Of a DNA stretch of 64,000 nucleotides, positions 12,294 through 23,330 are shown piece by piece. The translations under genes and the position numbers were made by a program. Origin of the DNA: Ursus arctos (Eukaryota; Chordata; Mammalia; Carnivora; Ursidae); contig NW_026622919.1 of NCBI RefSeq assembly GCF_023065955.2, forward strand, positions 3,298,501 through 3,362,500. The letters are read 5' to 3'. Every line of letters begins with the position of its first letter. Within the stretch, counting starts at the first letter, position 1. The notes under the pieces were generated by a model that made no database searches, had not been told where the DNA came from, and saw only the letters and a program-made list of their open reading frames with translations.

Positions 12294-12750
12294 TGTAGTA
12301 GGTTGAATTGTATCCGCCCAAAAGGTATGTCCAAGTCCTCACCCCCGAGACCCGTGACTGTGACCTTACTTGGAAATGAGGTCTGTGCCGATGTAATTAA
12401 GTGAAGGATCTTGAGAGGAGATCGTCCTGGATTTAGGATGGGCCTTAAATCCAATGTCAGGTGTCTTATTAAGGGAAAGGAGAGGGAGGTCTGACAGGCA
12501 TGAGAAAAAAGGCCACGTGAAGACAGAGATAGGCAGAGATCAGAGAGACTCAGCCACCAACCACGGAACACCGGGGCCACTGGAAGCTGAAAGAAGCAAG
12601 GAAGACTCCTTCGCTACAGACTTGGGAGGAAACATGGCCCTGTCAACACCTCAGTTTAGAACTTCGGGACTCTAAAGCTGCGAGAGAGTAAATGTGTGTT
12701 GTTTCGAGCCATCGGCTTGTGGCGGTGTGTTACGGCAGCCCCAGGACGCA
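12294..12750 (+). mobile_element. MLT1-type solo LTR (ancient MaLR element)
   Basis: It starts GGTTGAATTGTATCC and has the internal block ACTTGGAAATGAGGTC. It ends with the typical GAGAGTAAATGTGTGTTGTTT and GTGTTACGGCAGCCCC portions, so it matches the whole length of the old MaLR-type LTR family. No internal retroviral sequence is attached. Confidence 0.7.
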
Positions 12751-13024
12751 GGCACCCTCGCCCAAGCCCTACCTCCTGCCCGCCGCTCACCGACTCCGCT
12801 AAGCACAGGGCGCCCAACGCAACCACGTCCAGCTGAGCCTGTAAAACGTGTTCCCGTGAGGAACAAAGCAGTTCGGGGCCCAGCCTGTACCCGCTGGCTA
12901 TCTATGTTCCCAGGAGCCAGGCTGCGGGCCCCCAGGCTTCCAACAGGCAGTCGGTGGGGTGCGGGGATGGGGAGAGGAAGGAGGAGGATTTGGTTCAAGG
13001 AGGAAACTGAGGAGGCCGTGATGC

Positions 13025-14598
13025 TGAGACACGTGGTTCGGAGTTTAATGTTTTCTGAAAGAGCATTGGGACAGCACGAAGCAGCAGGCGGGCACTCTGC
13101 TCACCAGCACGCCAGAAACACCATTTTTCAAGTCTGACCAGCAGAAGTCCTTCAGAGGGAAGGATGGTGCAGACCCCAGACCCGGTGGCCAGGCCCAGGG
13201 AGAGCAGAGGGATGGGTCAAGACCAAGGGTCACCAGGCAGTGGGAAGGAAGGTTCCTGTAGGGGCTTAGGGGCCCAAGCAGGTAGGAGAGGGACCCTGGC
13301 CTTGGGCATGAATGGAGAGAGGCAAGAAGGGCCCCCGGCCAAAGCCAGCCACAGGCTAGAGCACCAATTCCAGGCAGCAGCCACTTTGGGCACATCTACA
13401 CCCCACCTCGGAGAGAGAGTTCTGACTCCAGTGGTTGAGACATGTCTTCTCTCCTAGTCAGAGGGATGGTGCCCCACGGGGGCTCTGAGACAGGTAGAGG
13501 GGGAGCCTTCCAGCCCCTTCCGGCTCTGCCCTGCTCTGGGGCCCAGAGGAAGCCCCTCCCGTGTTGTCTTAGGCTGCTGGTCAAAGAGGCCTGGGGGAGA
13601 GCACTGGGGCTGCCGAGTGTTGACCCCTCTGGGAAACAGGACTCTGAGATGGTGTGCAAGGAGGTTTTGTAGAAAATATTATATAACCGTGACCCTGCTA
13701 CAAAACGAAGGCCCCAGTGCCTTCCGTAGCTGACCCGTCTAGGAGGAGGAGCAACGGGCGAACGCCAGGGCGTCAGCGTGAAGGCCCCGCGCGGGGCTCC
13801 TGGGCAGTATGGGGGAGTGGAGCAGAGCCAGGCCAGGATGGAGGGCTGGGCCGTGGTTGTACTGAGCTTTGCTCCTCATAGAAACATCTGCAGATCCAGG
13901 GGCTCCTGAGGCCCCCTGCTGCTGTCAGGAGTCTGTGGGTTCCAGCAAGCAGCCTGCTTCTCTCAGCCCAGAGACCAGGGCCGAGGGCTGAGAGCTGACA
14001 TTCACTACCCCAACCCAAACCCCCTCGCCGTTGTGGCTCCGAAAGACCCGCTGAACCCGTGGGCGAGGCCGTGACTTCCCCACAATATGGATGGCAGTCC
14101 AGCTGTTGCCCAAGAAGGCTCATACATGGCCTAAGAGGGTCCCCACGCCCTGCACCCCTTCCCCGGTGGCCCACAGCATCTGTCTACCTCAGGTCTTCTG
14201 GAACATGCAAGCTCATTCGAGAACAGCCTCCCTGGGGAGCCAGTGCTGCTGGAGGAGAGGCAAAATTAACACCTCCCTTTTCCCACATGGCTTACTTTGC
14301 TCCTTTCACAAACTTTAGAATTTCCCTAATTATTTCCAGCCGTGGGAGCAAGGATGACTCTGGGACACCCTGCTGTGTGGCGGCCTGCCCGCGGGGTCGC
14401 CTAAGGATATGCGCACGGAGGGGAGCTGGAGGCCCGTCCTCGCAGGTGCCAGCCCGAGAGCCCGCCCAGGAGCCACGTGGCCGGGAGCACAGCCGCTCTC
14501 GCTTCCCCTCCCGTGCAGGGCGTCGTGCGGAAGGCCAAAGCTGGGGCGGTGGGGCAGGGAAGCCAGGCCCGGGGAAGGGCTGCCACGGGGCCGCCGGG
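13025..14598 (-). other. C1QTNF1: C1QTNF1 3' untranslated region (probable)
   Basis: About 1.57 kb with no credible coding continuation follows the C1QTNF1 stop. The nearest plausible poly(A) signal on the minus strand is an ATTAAA at 13049-13044, so cleavage is placed near 13025. The 3' end is inferred from the signal alone and could be wrong. The overlapping open frames on both strands look like chance frames in GC-rich DNA. Confidence 0.5.
13044..13049 (-). terminator. Candidate poly(A) signal (ATTAAA) for C1QTNF1
   Basis: ATTAAA on the minus strand (TTTAAT on the plus strand) is the second most common mammalian poly(A) hexamer. I saw no AATAAA between it and the C1QTNF1 stop codon. Confidence 0.4.
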
Positions 14599-15149
14599 CT
14601 AGGGCTCAGCCGCGGGCTTGACCAGGTAGCCGCTGAAGGTGATGTAGGTGTCAAACTCGTCGCTGAAGATGGCGTTCTCCCGCTCGCCCTTGAAGAGCCG
14701 CACCCAGACCTCGTCCTGGTCCTGCAGCTCCAGCATCAGGCTCTGACTCTGCATGATGCTGCGGTCGCTCACCTGCGCATACAGAATCACCACCTGCTCC
14801 CCGTTCCTCATGACGTGCAGGTACGTCTCCTTCTGGTTCCAGGTGTGCACGTTGAGGCTGAAGAAGTAGACGCCCGGCACGTAGCAGTAGAACTTGCCCG
14901 TGAACATGTTGAAGTGGCCGTAGAGGTTCACGAACTCCGTGTCGAAGATCACGGTCTGGTAGTAGTCGTTGCTGTGCAGGGGCTTCTTGCGGCCCACCGA
15001 GAAGGCGGCGTAGTGGCTCTTGCAGCGGTCCCCGGGAGCCCCCACGGACCCCTTCTGCCCTTTGGGGCCCACGTGCCCCCTGGCGCCCGCGGAGCCCGTC
15101 TTGCCGTATTTCCCTTGCAAGCCGCGGTCTCCCCGGTCACCCTTCTCAC
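14599..15149 (-). CDS. C1QTNF1: C1QTNF1 last coding exon (collagen stalk and C1q domain)
   Basis: The acceptor is CCCTTTAG above 15149. The exon starts with the last two bases of glycine 94 and stays open to the TAG at 14601-14599. It encodes all 14 collagen triplets and the whole C1q domain, including the family blocks [10 protein letters not shown], the F-D-T-E-F-V-N strand, the [19 protein letters not shown] block and the C-terminal [10 protein letters not shown] strand. Confidence 0.95.
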
Positions 15150-18100
15150 CTAAAGGGACAGGAAAACACGCGGTGTCGGGCAAGCTGACCCAACCATAAG
15201 GACTGTTCTGTTTTCATCCAGAAGCTATCATTTTTTTTCCCCTCTGGAAAGTCCTGGCAAAGAAAAGGGAACATATGGGTTTGTCCAAAAGCAGCAGGCG
15301 CTGCGGCCAGGCCCACGGCTGACTCGGAGCAAATGCACTGCAGATGTCGGGCCGGCCCCCGAGCTCCCCAGTCAGACCTCATGGGGCCGCGCGGGGTTAT
15401 CTGGGCCGCGGGGCCCAGGGCCGCGGGCGGAGGGCGCGGGGCCTACCCAGCCTCTAAACAAACGTTGCAGGGGCTCAGGCGCAGCCCCAGGGTGAGACCC
15501 TCCTCCTGTCCTGGTCGTGCGGGCCTCTCTCCAGCCTCTCCTCTTGGCAAGGGGGCAGAGCCTCGGGTGGGACTTGCTTCTCCTCGCCCTCCGGAGGCCA
15601 GCCCGCCGTTGCACCCGGCCCTGCGGGAGCCATTGTGCCCCGGCCTCATGCACCCTGACCCGGGCCTCTCCTCCCCGCTCAGAACAGAGCACCCCCCCCC
15701 CAGGGGCAGGTCCCCTTGGTGGCTTTGCGGCCGTCTGACCTTTCAAGATGGTGATGTTGATCTGTGGCACGGGGACGGCCTGGTACACGGGGGCGCCCGG
15801 GTCACAGCAGCGAAAGCACTGGGAAGCCGGGGCCTCCTCGCCCTGCCTGTGGCTGTACTTTTCATGGCTTTCTTCAGCCCTGAGGGAATAAAGGCGTTAC
15901 AAGGAAAGCCGTGAGCTCTCGGAGCTGGGACCTCCTCTCTCTCCTGCTGCCAGACGGTCTGGTGTCCCTGCACTGGTCCACCTCGGTCCTGGGCGGGCCA
16001 GATTGTCTGCTTTCCCTGGGCACGGGCAGCCTTGGCTCTGGGCGAATTCTGGGACCCCACGTGAAGCTTCGGGAAGAGCTCCTCTGCCTTCTGGTCACAG
16101 CAGTACTTGGAATGGAAACAGTGGCTACAAAAACAGCGATGATTGGAGGGCCCCGCGAGACAGAGGCTGCCTGGAGAGATCTGCCCCTCCGGGAGGGATT
16201 TCAGATACTGTGTGACGGAGCTGTGGATCCCCTTCATGCAACTGTGATTCTAGAAGATCCGACACTGAGCTCACTCATTTCTATATGAAGGGGCTCGGCT
16301 AGACCTTCAGGATTCCTTTGAGCGGCGGCCTCTGGAGACGCCACTGTACTGTTCACTAGCGACCCTTGAAGGACCGCTGGGCGGGGTGGCCGCTGACGGC
16401 TCCATGCTGCCACCTTGTGGCACCGGGATGCGCCGCACGTGCTCTTGCTGGCTTCCGCTCTTTGCTCCAGACTCCAGAGCTATGACATCTCAGAGACGGT
16501 CCCACCATCTCAATGGCCGTTTCCTTCTCGACCTCTGCTCCTGCTTATAAGCCCCAGATAACCCAGGAATTTAGGACCCCCTAAATTCAGGCCCCACAAA
16601 CCCCAGACTCCCGTGGACCCCCACCTCTAGCCGGAAGTCTCAGCCTAGGGTCAGAAGGCCCCACAAAGGTGGTATGTCCAAAAGTGTCGGTTGGCCCGTC
16701 ACTCTGCCCCCGGAACCTTCTCTTTCCAAACCCTCTTCACGGCACCATCACCGGTCGCCCAGAATGGAATCTCAAGCTCATTCAGGAGGCCTCTCTGGCC
16801 TCGCCACCACATTCTGAGAATCACAGGATCCTGAGCAGTCAGTCCCCCCCACCAAGGTACCTGCAGAAGCTGGGCCCTCAGGCCTCCCCATCTCTGGGGG
16901 ACCGTTACCATTCTGACCACTCTCCTGGAATCCGCCTCTCTGCACACCTCCCATTCATCCTGTTCTCTGCCTCCTCCAGCGTTCTTTCTGGAAAGTCGTC
17001 ACATTGAAACCTCTCCATGATGTCCCTACCCCTGCCATGATAATCCCTCATGACTCCCTGTAGGATTAAGTTCAGAAGAGACCCTTCCCCATCAGGCTCA
17101 TCTCCCCTCCCCTTCCCACCCTCTGGCACCAACTCCACGACCCAAACCCACCTGGCATGGCCACGCCCTCCTTCTGCACTTGGGATGCTCCCCAGGCCCA
17201 GGTACCCTTCAAGATGCGGTCACTCCTTTGCTTAGTCTCTCCCCTCCCCCACCACCCCCAGCATTGTAGGCACACCTGTACCGACAGCCTACTCCCTGCT
17301 GTGGTCGTGTGTGTGAGGCCAGAACTGTCACTCGTGCATGTCCCCCAGTGCCTAGCAAATGGCCAGGTCAGTGGTAGGCACTCAGTGTTCATTGAATGAA
17401 AAGTGAGGAGAGGAGGAGGGGAAAGAGGAGGAGGGGGAGGGGCAGGGGGCGAAGGGGGAGGAGATGGACGTCCACATCGCACTCTGAAGATAGCCTGAAG
17501 CCTTGGGTATCAAGTCAGCCCAAAACTCAAAATAATGAAGCAATTCAAAGCATCAGTTTATCTCCCAGGTGTCTAGGACCTCACATTTGATGAATGACAG
17601 TTTCACGAGCAATCCTAAGCATTTTGTGCATCCCTACAAAATATTCCAAATAGCCTGAAGTCTCTATATTATCGAAGGTCATATCCATGAAGACGCCATT
17701 CAGGAGAAACTCATGAGTTTCTGAGAAGAGCCACCACCAGCAATCCTCTCCCATCGGCAGCCTGATCAGATGGTCAGGGTCCCCAGACCAGCTCACGGCA
17801 GCGTCCCTGCCTCCTACCTGCTGGTAGCACTCAGAGCCCTGGAAGATACTCTCGAAGGACAAAGCTAGAACAGAAGGACAAATGGAGGGCCAGGGTTGGG
17901 GTTTGGGGAAAGTCTTTACCTAAGGATGTGGCTGCGAAACCTTACAGAAACCCAATCCCTTTGGGGTTAGAACAAGGTGGGTCACTGTCCTCAGTTTCAG
18001 ATAAGGCCTGGGGGTCACTGAAAGGAGAAATGGCTGGTCTGTCCTCCGGGACCAGTGTCTGCAAGGACCCTTCCTCAGCCTTGGCTGTGGCTCTTTTGCA

Positions 18101-18331
18101 TCCAGCCCCAAAAGAGCCCCCTGGGGTGCCCTGGACCCCAGGCTCAACCCAGCGAGCCCGAGCTCCTGCTCTGCCCCTCCCCGTCTCTCACCTCTCAGCG
18201 TGGTCCAGAAGCGGCTCCTCGGTCCCCTCCTGCTCCTGCAGGTCACGTGGCACACGGCCCAGCGCCGGGCCACAGGCGAAGGCCAGCAGCAGGCAGCACG
18301 CCAGCACCAGTCTCAGTCCCCGGGAGCCCAT
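14599..18331 (-). CDS. C1QTNF1: C1QTNF1 (CTRP1), complete coding region in three exons
   Basis: Coding exons join 18331-18192, 15879-15740 and 15149-14599 (140 + 140 + 551 nt), giving 276 residues and a TAG stop; human is about 281. All splice sites are GT-AG and the phases agree. Residues 1-25 form a signal peptide (MGSRG start, Leu/Ala-rich core). A short variable region carries a CFRCC cysteine cluster at 68-72 and an N-glycosylation sequon at N88-I-T. Fourteen uninterrupted Gly-X-Y collagen triplets run from G94 to R135 and end at C136. The C1q/TNF-like domain fills about 139-276 and ends in YLVKPAAEP. The family is secreted and forms trimers and larger oligomers through the collagen stalk; CTRP1 is an adipokine with roles in metabolism, vascular tone and platelet-collagen interaction (established knowledge). 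It lies head-to-head with CANT1. Identity rests on near-complete agreement with mammalian CTRP1 as remembered, not on a search. Confidence 0.95.
15150..15739 (-). other. C1QTNF1 intron between coding exons 2 and 3
   Basis: A 590-bp GT-AG intron, GC-rich, with no recognisable repeat or gene. Confidence 0.85.
15740..15879 (-). CDS. C1QTNF1: C1QTNF1 second coding exon
   Basis: The acceptor is CCCTCAG above 15879 and the donor is AAAG/gtcaga below 15740. It encodes residues 48-93 (starting AEESHEKY) plus the split glycine 94. It contains the three-cysteine cluster at residues 68-72 and the sequon N88-I-T90 shortly before the collagen region. The donor has the minimal GT with a weaker downstream consensus (gtcaga), but the phase and protein match fix it. 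Confidence 0.92.
15880..18191 (-). other. C1QTNF1 intron between coding exons 1 and 2
   Basis: A 2.3-kb GT-AG intron. It holds an L2-like 3' end near 16.95-17.40 kb, a purine-rich run at about 17400-17466, and a 93-codon minus-strand open frame at 17862-17581 that starts right after a good splice acceptor (see findings). Confidence 0.85.
16950..17400 (+). mobile_element. L2-type LINE fragment (3' end)
   Basis: It ends with CCCAGTGCCTAGCAAATGG...GTAGGCACTCAGTGTTCATTGAATGAA, the usual L2 3' tail, and is preceded by TTGCACTTGGGATG-type L2 wording. It is strongly diverged. Confidence 0.55.
18192..18331 (-). CDS. C1QTNF1: C1QTNF1 first coding exon
   Basis: It encodes the start methionine through residue 46 plus two bases of codon 47. 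The ATG is at 18331-18329 in a GGGAAG-ATGG context. The donor reads GAGAG/gtgag just below 18192. The exon begins in the 5' UTR: a pyrimidine-rich stretch ending TTTCCAG just above 18348 is a good acceptor, leaving 17 untranslated bases before the ATG. At least one non-coding exon must therefore lie further right. Confidence 0.92.
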
Positions 18332-18469
18332 CTTCCCGCCGGTCCCTGCTGGAAACACACGGGAAGGGCTCGGGCTGGAGCGGGCCCTGCAGAGAAGCAA
18401 GCCCGAGCTGTGGCCAGACCCACGAAACCAGAACGCTCCAGCCACGGCAGCTTCTGGGAGGGCGACCCC

Positions 18470-18905
18470 ACACACCTACACTCACACTCACACACTCCCG
18501 CACCTTCTCCGCACGCTCATCCACGTCCGCTCACGTCTGCTCGCGCTACACACACGCGCATGTATGCTCAGTACTCGTGCGCGGTAGTGCACACGTACAC
18601 TCACACACTCTCACACGTGACTCACTCACGTGAATGCACCTACTCTTGCACTTACACGTTTGCACCATCCTAACAGATTCGCTCATACACACTCGTACAC
18701 CTCAGTGCATGGTCACACACCCTGTGTACATACTCTCACCCGCTCGACACACTCGCGCGCTCCCACGTGCATTCCGCACACTCGGCACCTGTATATGCAC
18801 ACACTCGCATAGTCACACACTCACACTCACATGTACACACTCTCACACCTGCACGCTCGCGCACAGCCACGCGTGCACACCCTCGCGTGCGCGCACGCAC
18901 TCTGC
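18470..18905 (+). repeat. Degenerate (CACTCA)n / (CA)n low-complexity tract
   Basis: About 430 bases are built almost only from CACAC, ACTCA, CACTCG and CACGTG-like words. It lies just upstream (in gene direction) of the first coding exon of C1QTNF1. It is an alternating purine-pyrimidine region rich in CpG. Confidence 0.85.
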
Positions 18906-20071
18906 CCCTGGAGCCTCAGCCGCTGGACTGGCGCCGGACCTCGCAGGTGAAAGCTCTGGACAGCTCCTCGGCCAGTATTGAGAACAGTCCTTCCAGAAAG
19001 ATATGTCCACTGTGGGTCCCCAGTGAGCCCATTAGGGGGCAGTGCTTGGACTTAAAATAGGCAAAACATCCCATCCCTTTCCACCCTTAGAGGCCTCTCC
19101 CCCAGCTAACTCAGGGAGCCTTTTCCACAGTCTGGAGTCAGAAGTCCCGCATGCCTGGCTGCTTCTGGCGGGTGGGGAAACCTCCCCCCCGGCAGGAGTG
19201 AGCAACTGGTCACTCCCAACCCGCCTTGGTTCACCAAGACATACAAGTCAACACCTCGAAGGCCAGTGAGGACAGCCAGTTCAACCCTTCCAGTTGCCCA
19301 GTGAGAAACGGAGGTCTGGGGGTAAGAACCACCCACCCCTTGAAGCCAAGTTACGAGTGGGATCCAGGTCGCTACTGAGAGGCAAACCTCCCATATCTGA
19401 TTTTTCTTTAATTCCTCTTTTATGTTTAAGGATAATTAAATCCCGAGACAGAGTCCTTTTTTTGTCAGTAATCATCTACGTAGATGAATGCTCCTTTTGT
19501 GGGCAGGGGGAGGCCATGGGCTTCCCTCAAACACCCCATTGCTCAGAGGCCTTCTAGCTGGCGGGGCATGACCTCATAGCTGGTAGGTCGACTTTTGGGC
19601 TTTGTTCTTTACTCTGCATGTTGGTGGGCTCGCTGTTACAGCTCTGAAGAGAGACTGCTCTGGGAGCCCCTACTGCTGGAGCCCCTAAGCCAAATCAAGA
19701 GAACATGGGGGAGGCAGAGAGCTGGGAACCAGAGCCAGGAACCAGAAACAGCAGGAGCTAGAGGCTGTCTGGATGGATCCTCAGAGATGTGATGAGCCTC
19801 TGAGCTGGGGAGGCTGCCTCCCCAGAGTGCCCTCCTCCCTTGTCACCCACACCTCCGCTAGGTCCTCAGTTCTCGTCATGACTCCCCGCTTCATCCACTG
19901 CCGTGGATCAGCTGGGCCTCCCCACCTCCAAGTTCTCTCCCAACCGACCCTCCCTCCCAAGCATCGGGGCCCAAGACCTGCCCAGTGGCAAAGAGACTAC
20001 TTGGGCCAGCCCCCCACTCAGAATCCTTACTGTATGTGTTTATGTGAATTTATAAAATACGTATTAAAATT

Positions 20072-20145
20072 ATCTACCTATCCATCCACCCATCCATCCA
20101 TTTGTCCGTCCATCCATCCATCCATCCATCCACCCATCCATCCAT
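20072..20145 (+). repeat. (ATCC)n microsatellite
   Basis: Imperfect ATCC tetramers (CCATCCATCCACCC...) are interrupted by TTTGTCCG. Confidence 0.95.
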
Positions 20146-20249
20146 CATTTCTCCTTGGCAGGGCATGCATGACACCCCAGTCTGTCCCCACTCTTTGGTC
20201 GCATTGTACAGCACACCTCATCCTGTGCTCAAGCTCCCTGCTTTGCAAA

Positions 20250-20400
20250 TTTTCATGTACACACATACCACCTGTGAAATCTGGTTAAAATGCAGATTCT
20301 GATTCAGCGGGTCTGGGACAGGGCCTCGAGCATCTGCATTTACAAAAAGCCCCAGGTGCAGCCAGTGCTCCTCAGCCTCGGACCATACTTTAGAATCCCA
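20250..20400 (+). mobile_element. MER5A-type MITE fragment
   Basis: It contains CACCTGTGAAATCTGGTTAAAATGCAGATTCTGATTCAG and a following GGTCTGGGACAGGGCCT, matching the centre and right half of this hAT-type non-autonomous DNA element. Confidence 0.85.
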
Positions 20401-20524
20401 GCTTCCAGCCACTCCCCTCAACTCCTAGCATCCTCCACCTGCACACCTCCTGTTCCCCTGGCCAGGAGTTCCCATTCTCCTCCTCTCTTCTATTAAAAAC
20501 CAGCCTCATAGGACCAACAGCTGC

Positions 20525-20800
20525 CCCAGGTGCTATGCTGAGTATCCAGGCATCTCATTTGATCCTTCTGACCTTGTAAGTCAGGGCTGGGTCTGAGAAC
20601 ACTTCCTCATTAGTCATTCTTACCCCACCAGCGGCCTCAGAGGGGCCTGCAGTGAATCCTCCAAGGAGAAATTATTCATTCATTATTATACCAAACTTAC
20701 AAACAAGGAAACAGAGATGTAGAGAAGTTGATTAGCCTCAGACCGCCCAACCTTCAAACAGGGGCCGGAGGGGGACAGTGGATTTGATCTCATCAGGCTG
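20525..20800 (-). mobile_element. MIR SINE (antisense), split
   Basis: Both halves read as reversed MIR (AGGTGCTATGCTGAGTATCCAGGCATCTC; ATTATTATACCAAACTTACAAACAAGGAAACAG). About 90 bases of unrelated sequence separate them and recur near 22.35 kb (see findings). Confidence 0.6.
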
Positions 20801-21312
20801 CCTTCAGATCACGTCATCTCCTACCCGGTCCCCAAGACCCAACTCCAGCGCCTCCTCTTCCACCCGAGGCTTTCCCAGACCCTCCGCTGGCAAAACGTCT
20901 CTGTCCTCTTTTCAGATTTTGTTTTTCCTGTTGTCTCATTCTACAGAGTTTTGCTTGGCCTGGAAGATTCTGCAGAGCAGACCCTGACCTCCCGGTCTTG
21001 TTCCTCTTGGACCGGCCGAGCATCCTGCGGCACCCTAAACTTGATCGCTACCCCACAAATGTTTGTGAAATGGGATTTTCTAAAGTTGTTTATTTCCCCT
21101 TTTCTGTGTTTCCTCTGTTTTTCCTTGGCACCTCAATAATTACTCTTTTCCCCCCCTCCTTTAAATGCCAAGTTTGCATCATTGAAAGGAAAAGAGGTTT
21201 TCCTTTCTTCCAAAAATTTTTTTCTGGATCCAAAGTAATATATATCCCTTTTGGAAACGTCAGGAAATAACAACAAACACACATAATAAGCTACCTCGGG
21301 TTCTTTCGTCCC

Positions 21313-21530
21313 CAGGGTTTCTCGGCCTCAGCACTGTAGCCATTTGGGGCTGACTCGCTCTGGGTTGGAGGAGGTTCTGGGCATTTCCAAGATATTTATC
21401 AGTGTCCCTGGGCTCCCGGCGCTCGATTCTGCGGACACCCCCCACTCCCAGTTGTGACAGCCAAAAACGTCTCCAGACTTCGCCGCGCGTACCCTGGGAA
21501 GGCAGACCTCTCCCCCTCAGCGAAGGATCA
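21313..21530 (-). mobile_element. MER20 DNA element
   Basis: It starts CAGGGTTTCTCGGCCTCAGCACT and contains CCAGTTGTGACAGCCAAAAACGTCTCCAGAC and a GGGAAGG...CC right end. This is a near full-length copy of the 219-bp hAT-Charlie MITE. Confidence 0.9.
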
Positions 21531-22749
21531 GTGCTCTACCCCCAATGGGGGCGCCATTTGGCCCGTTGGTATGTCTCTTCCTCGTCTGGAGAAGGGATTT
21601 TCTGGACCTTGATCAGAAGAGATGTGGTGCGGGATGCAGCCGCCTTTGGGTGGTGATACTGGTGGGGACGGAGCCTGCAAGGGGTCGGAGGCACCAGGCT
21701 GACAACGCAAAGGGCAGCAGAGGTGGCGGTTCTCCTGAAGAGCCTCGCCTTTGGGGCCAAAGCAAACCCTGAATGAAATCTTCCCTTCTTCAAAAATATC
21801 TTCAGAGCCATTTTACCAAGGCCCACAGAAAAGTCAGCATCATGACATCATGACCATTTTAGTCACTTTTGGGCAAAAACAGTATTGCCCAATATCCAAC
21901 CAAACTTGGCTCCAAATTACTTTTAGCAATTTCCAGTGAAGTGAAGTCACCTACAGAGGGTGAGGCTTTGCCCCCGGGAAGACCAGGCTGTTTCCCGCGA
22001 GGGCGGGGCCGGGAAGTGGCCCCCGGGGCTTCGCGGCCAGTGGTGTGTAGCCCTCACCCTCTGGCCCGGTCTCCAGGCTGCCTTGCAGTCAAGGCATCTG
22101 AGGCCAATTGCAACGTGACTCAAGTTCCTAACTTGCCTTTCTCAAATGCTGTGAAGAAATCCGTTTGCCAAATCCCATGGCAACTCCACGAACACCTTTT
22201 TCCTCCTACTCCCTGCCCTCGAAGGCCCGTGGCTCCTCCGCTGCTCTCCCCTCAGCCCTCCTGTCTAGCTCCAGCTTAACCTCCCCCCAACAAGGAAGAA
22301 CCCCCTTTGCAGGAGTGGGGGTGCACAAGGGGGATCTGGGCCACTTACGGGGTCCGAGAACACTTCCTCGTTAATAATTTCCATCCCTTCTCAGACCTTT
22401 TATGGACGCGGGGTGAATCCTTCAAGGAGCCAGTCTTCAGACCCGCACTGAAGTTTCCCGGTGTCTGTTTAAGATCCGTCCCACCCCCCCTCCATGCCGC
22501 CCTGCCTGGGATCTGACGGGAAACTCCCAGGGCCCGGGCGCCACATGTTTGCGTTTGGCCATGATGCCACACCCAGCCCAGTACCATCTGACAAAAGCAT
22601 TTATAAACATGGTTTTCCCCCTTCCTTAGTCCTCAGCGGGTGACCAGCTGTTCTGGGAGGCGAGAAGCCTAGGATCTCCCTGGATTAGAAGATTAGAAGA
22701 CAAGACATTGTCTCCCTCTCAGCAGAAAATCTCTCACAGGCCTGGCTCG

Positions 22750-22905
22750 TTGAAGGCCCACGATGTGCCCAGCCTCGTGTCAGAGCTCGGGAGAGAGCGG
22801 TCCTACCATAAGTTAAATTCCCTCCCTGACCTTGAGAAGATTACAGTCCAGTGAAGGGGACAGACGTGCACTCAACTGTGGCCCAAGACAGAATGGCGAA
22901 CGTGG
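22750..22905 (-). mobile_element. L2/MIR-type 3' end (antisense)
   Basis: GTTGAAGGCCCACGATGTGCCCAG and the following ATTACAGTCCAGTGAAGGGG match the reversed L2 3' region. It is diverged. Confidence 0.5.
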
Positions 22906-22954
22906 GATCAGTGGGTAACGAAGGTTCGAGGCCTGCGCGGTCTGGGGCGACGTG

Positions 22955-23135
22955 CGGGTATTTCATTTTAAACTAATGAAATAAAATTAAATAAAATTCG
23001 GAGTTCAGTTCCTCGGCACGCTAGCTGCACTCCGAGCCGCCCGTAGCTACATGTCGCTGGTAGCCACCACGCGGGACGGCACAGAACAGAGCGTTCCGAT
23101 CACGGCAGGAAGTGCTATCGGACCAGACGGTGTCA
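22955..23135. mobile_element. hAT-Charlie MITE (MER3/MER58-like)
   Basis: AATTAAATAAAATTCGGAGTTCAGTTCCTC is followed by a GTAGCTACATG...TGGTAGCCAC palindromic core and GGAAGTGCTATCGGACC. This fits the short palindromic hAT element family; the exact subfamily is unsure. Confidence 0.7.
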
Positions 23136-23169
23136 GTGGGGGGGAGGAAGCAGGACGAAGAACAAGCAG

Positions 23170-23330
23170 CCGGCCAGAAATCTGGGAGTCATTTGGGCGC
23201 CTTCCTCTCTTGCATCCGCCACATCAAGTCAGTCACCCACCCCCTTTAATATCTCCTGAAGGTCTCTCCTCCTTTCTGCCATTCGCCTCTACGTGATGCT
23301 TTCCAGGAGCTCGGGCTGGGGCCCAGACCT
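23170..23330 (+). mobile_element. L2 LINE fragment
   Basis: GAAATCTGGGAGTCATTTGGGCG and CCACATCAAGTCAGTCACCCACC correspond to a conserved part of L2 ORF2. Confidence 0.6.

Noticed and set aside
14059..15153. A 364-codon plus-strand frame
   Set aside because: It is the shadow of the C1QTNF1 last exon and 3' UTR on the opposite strand. The minus-strand reading is a clear collagen-C1q protein.
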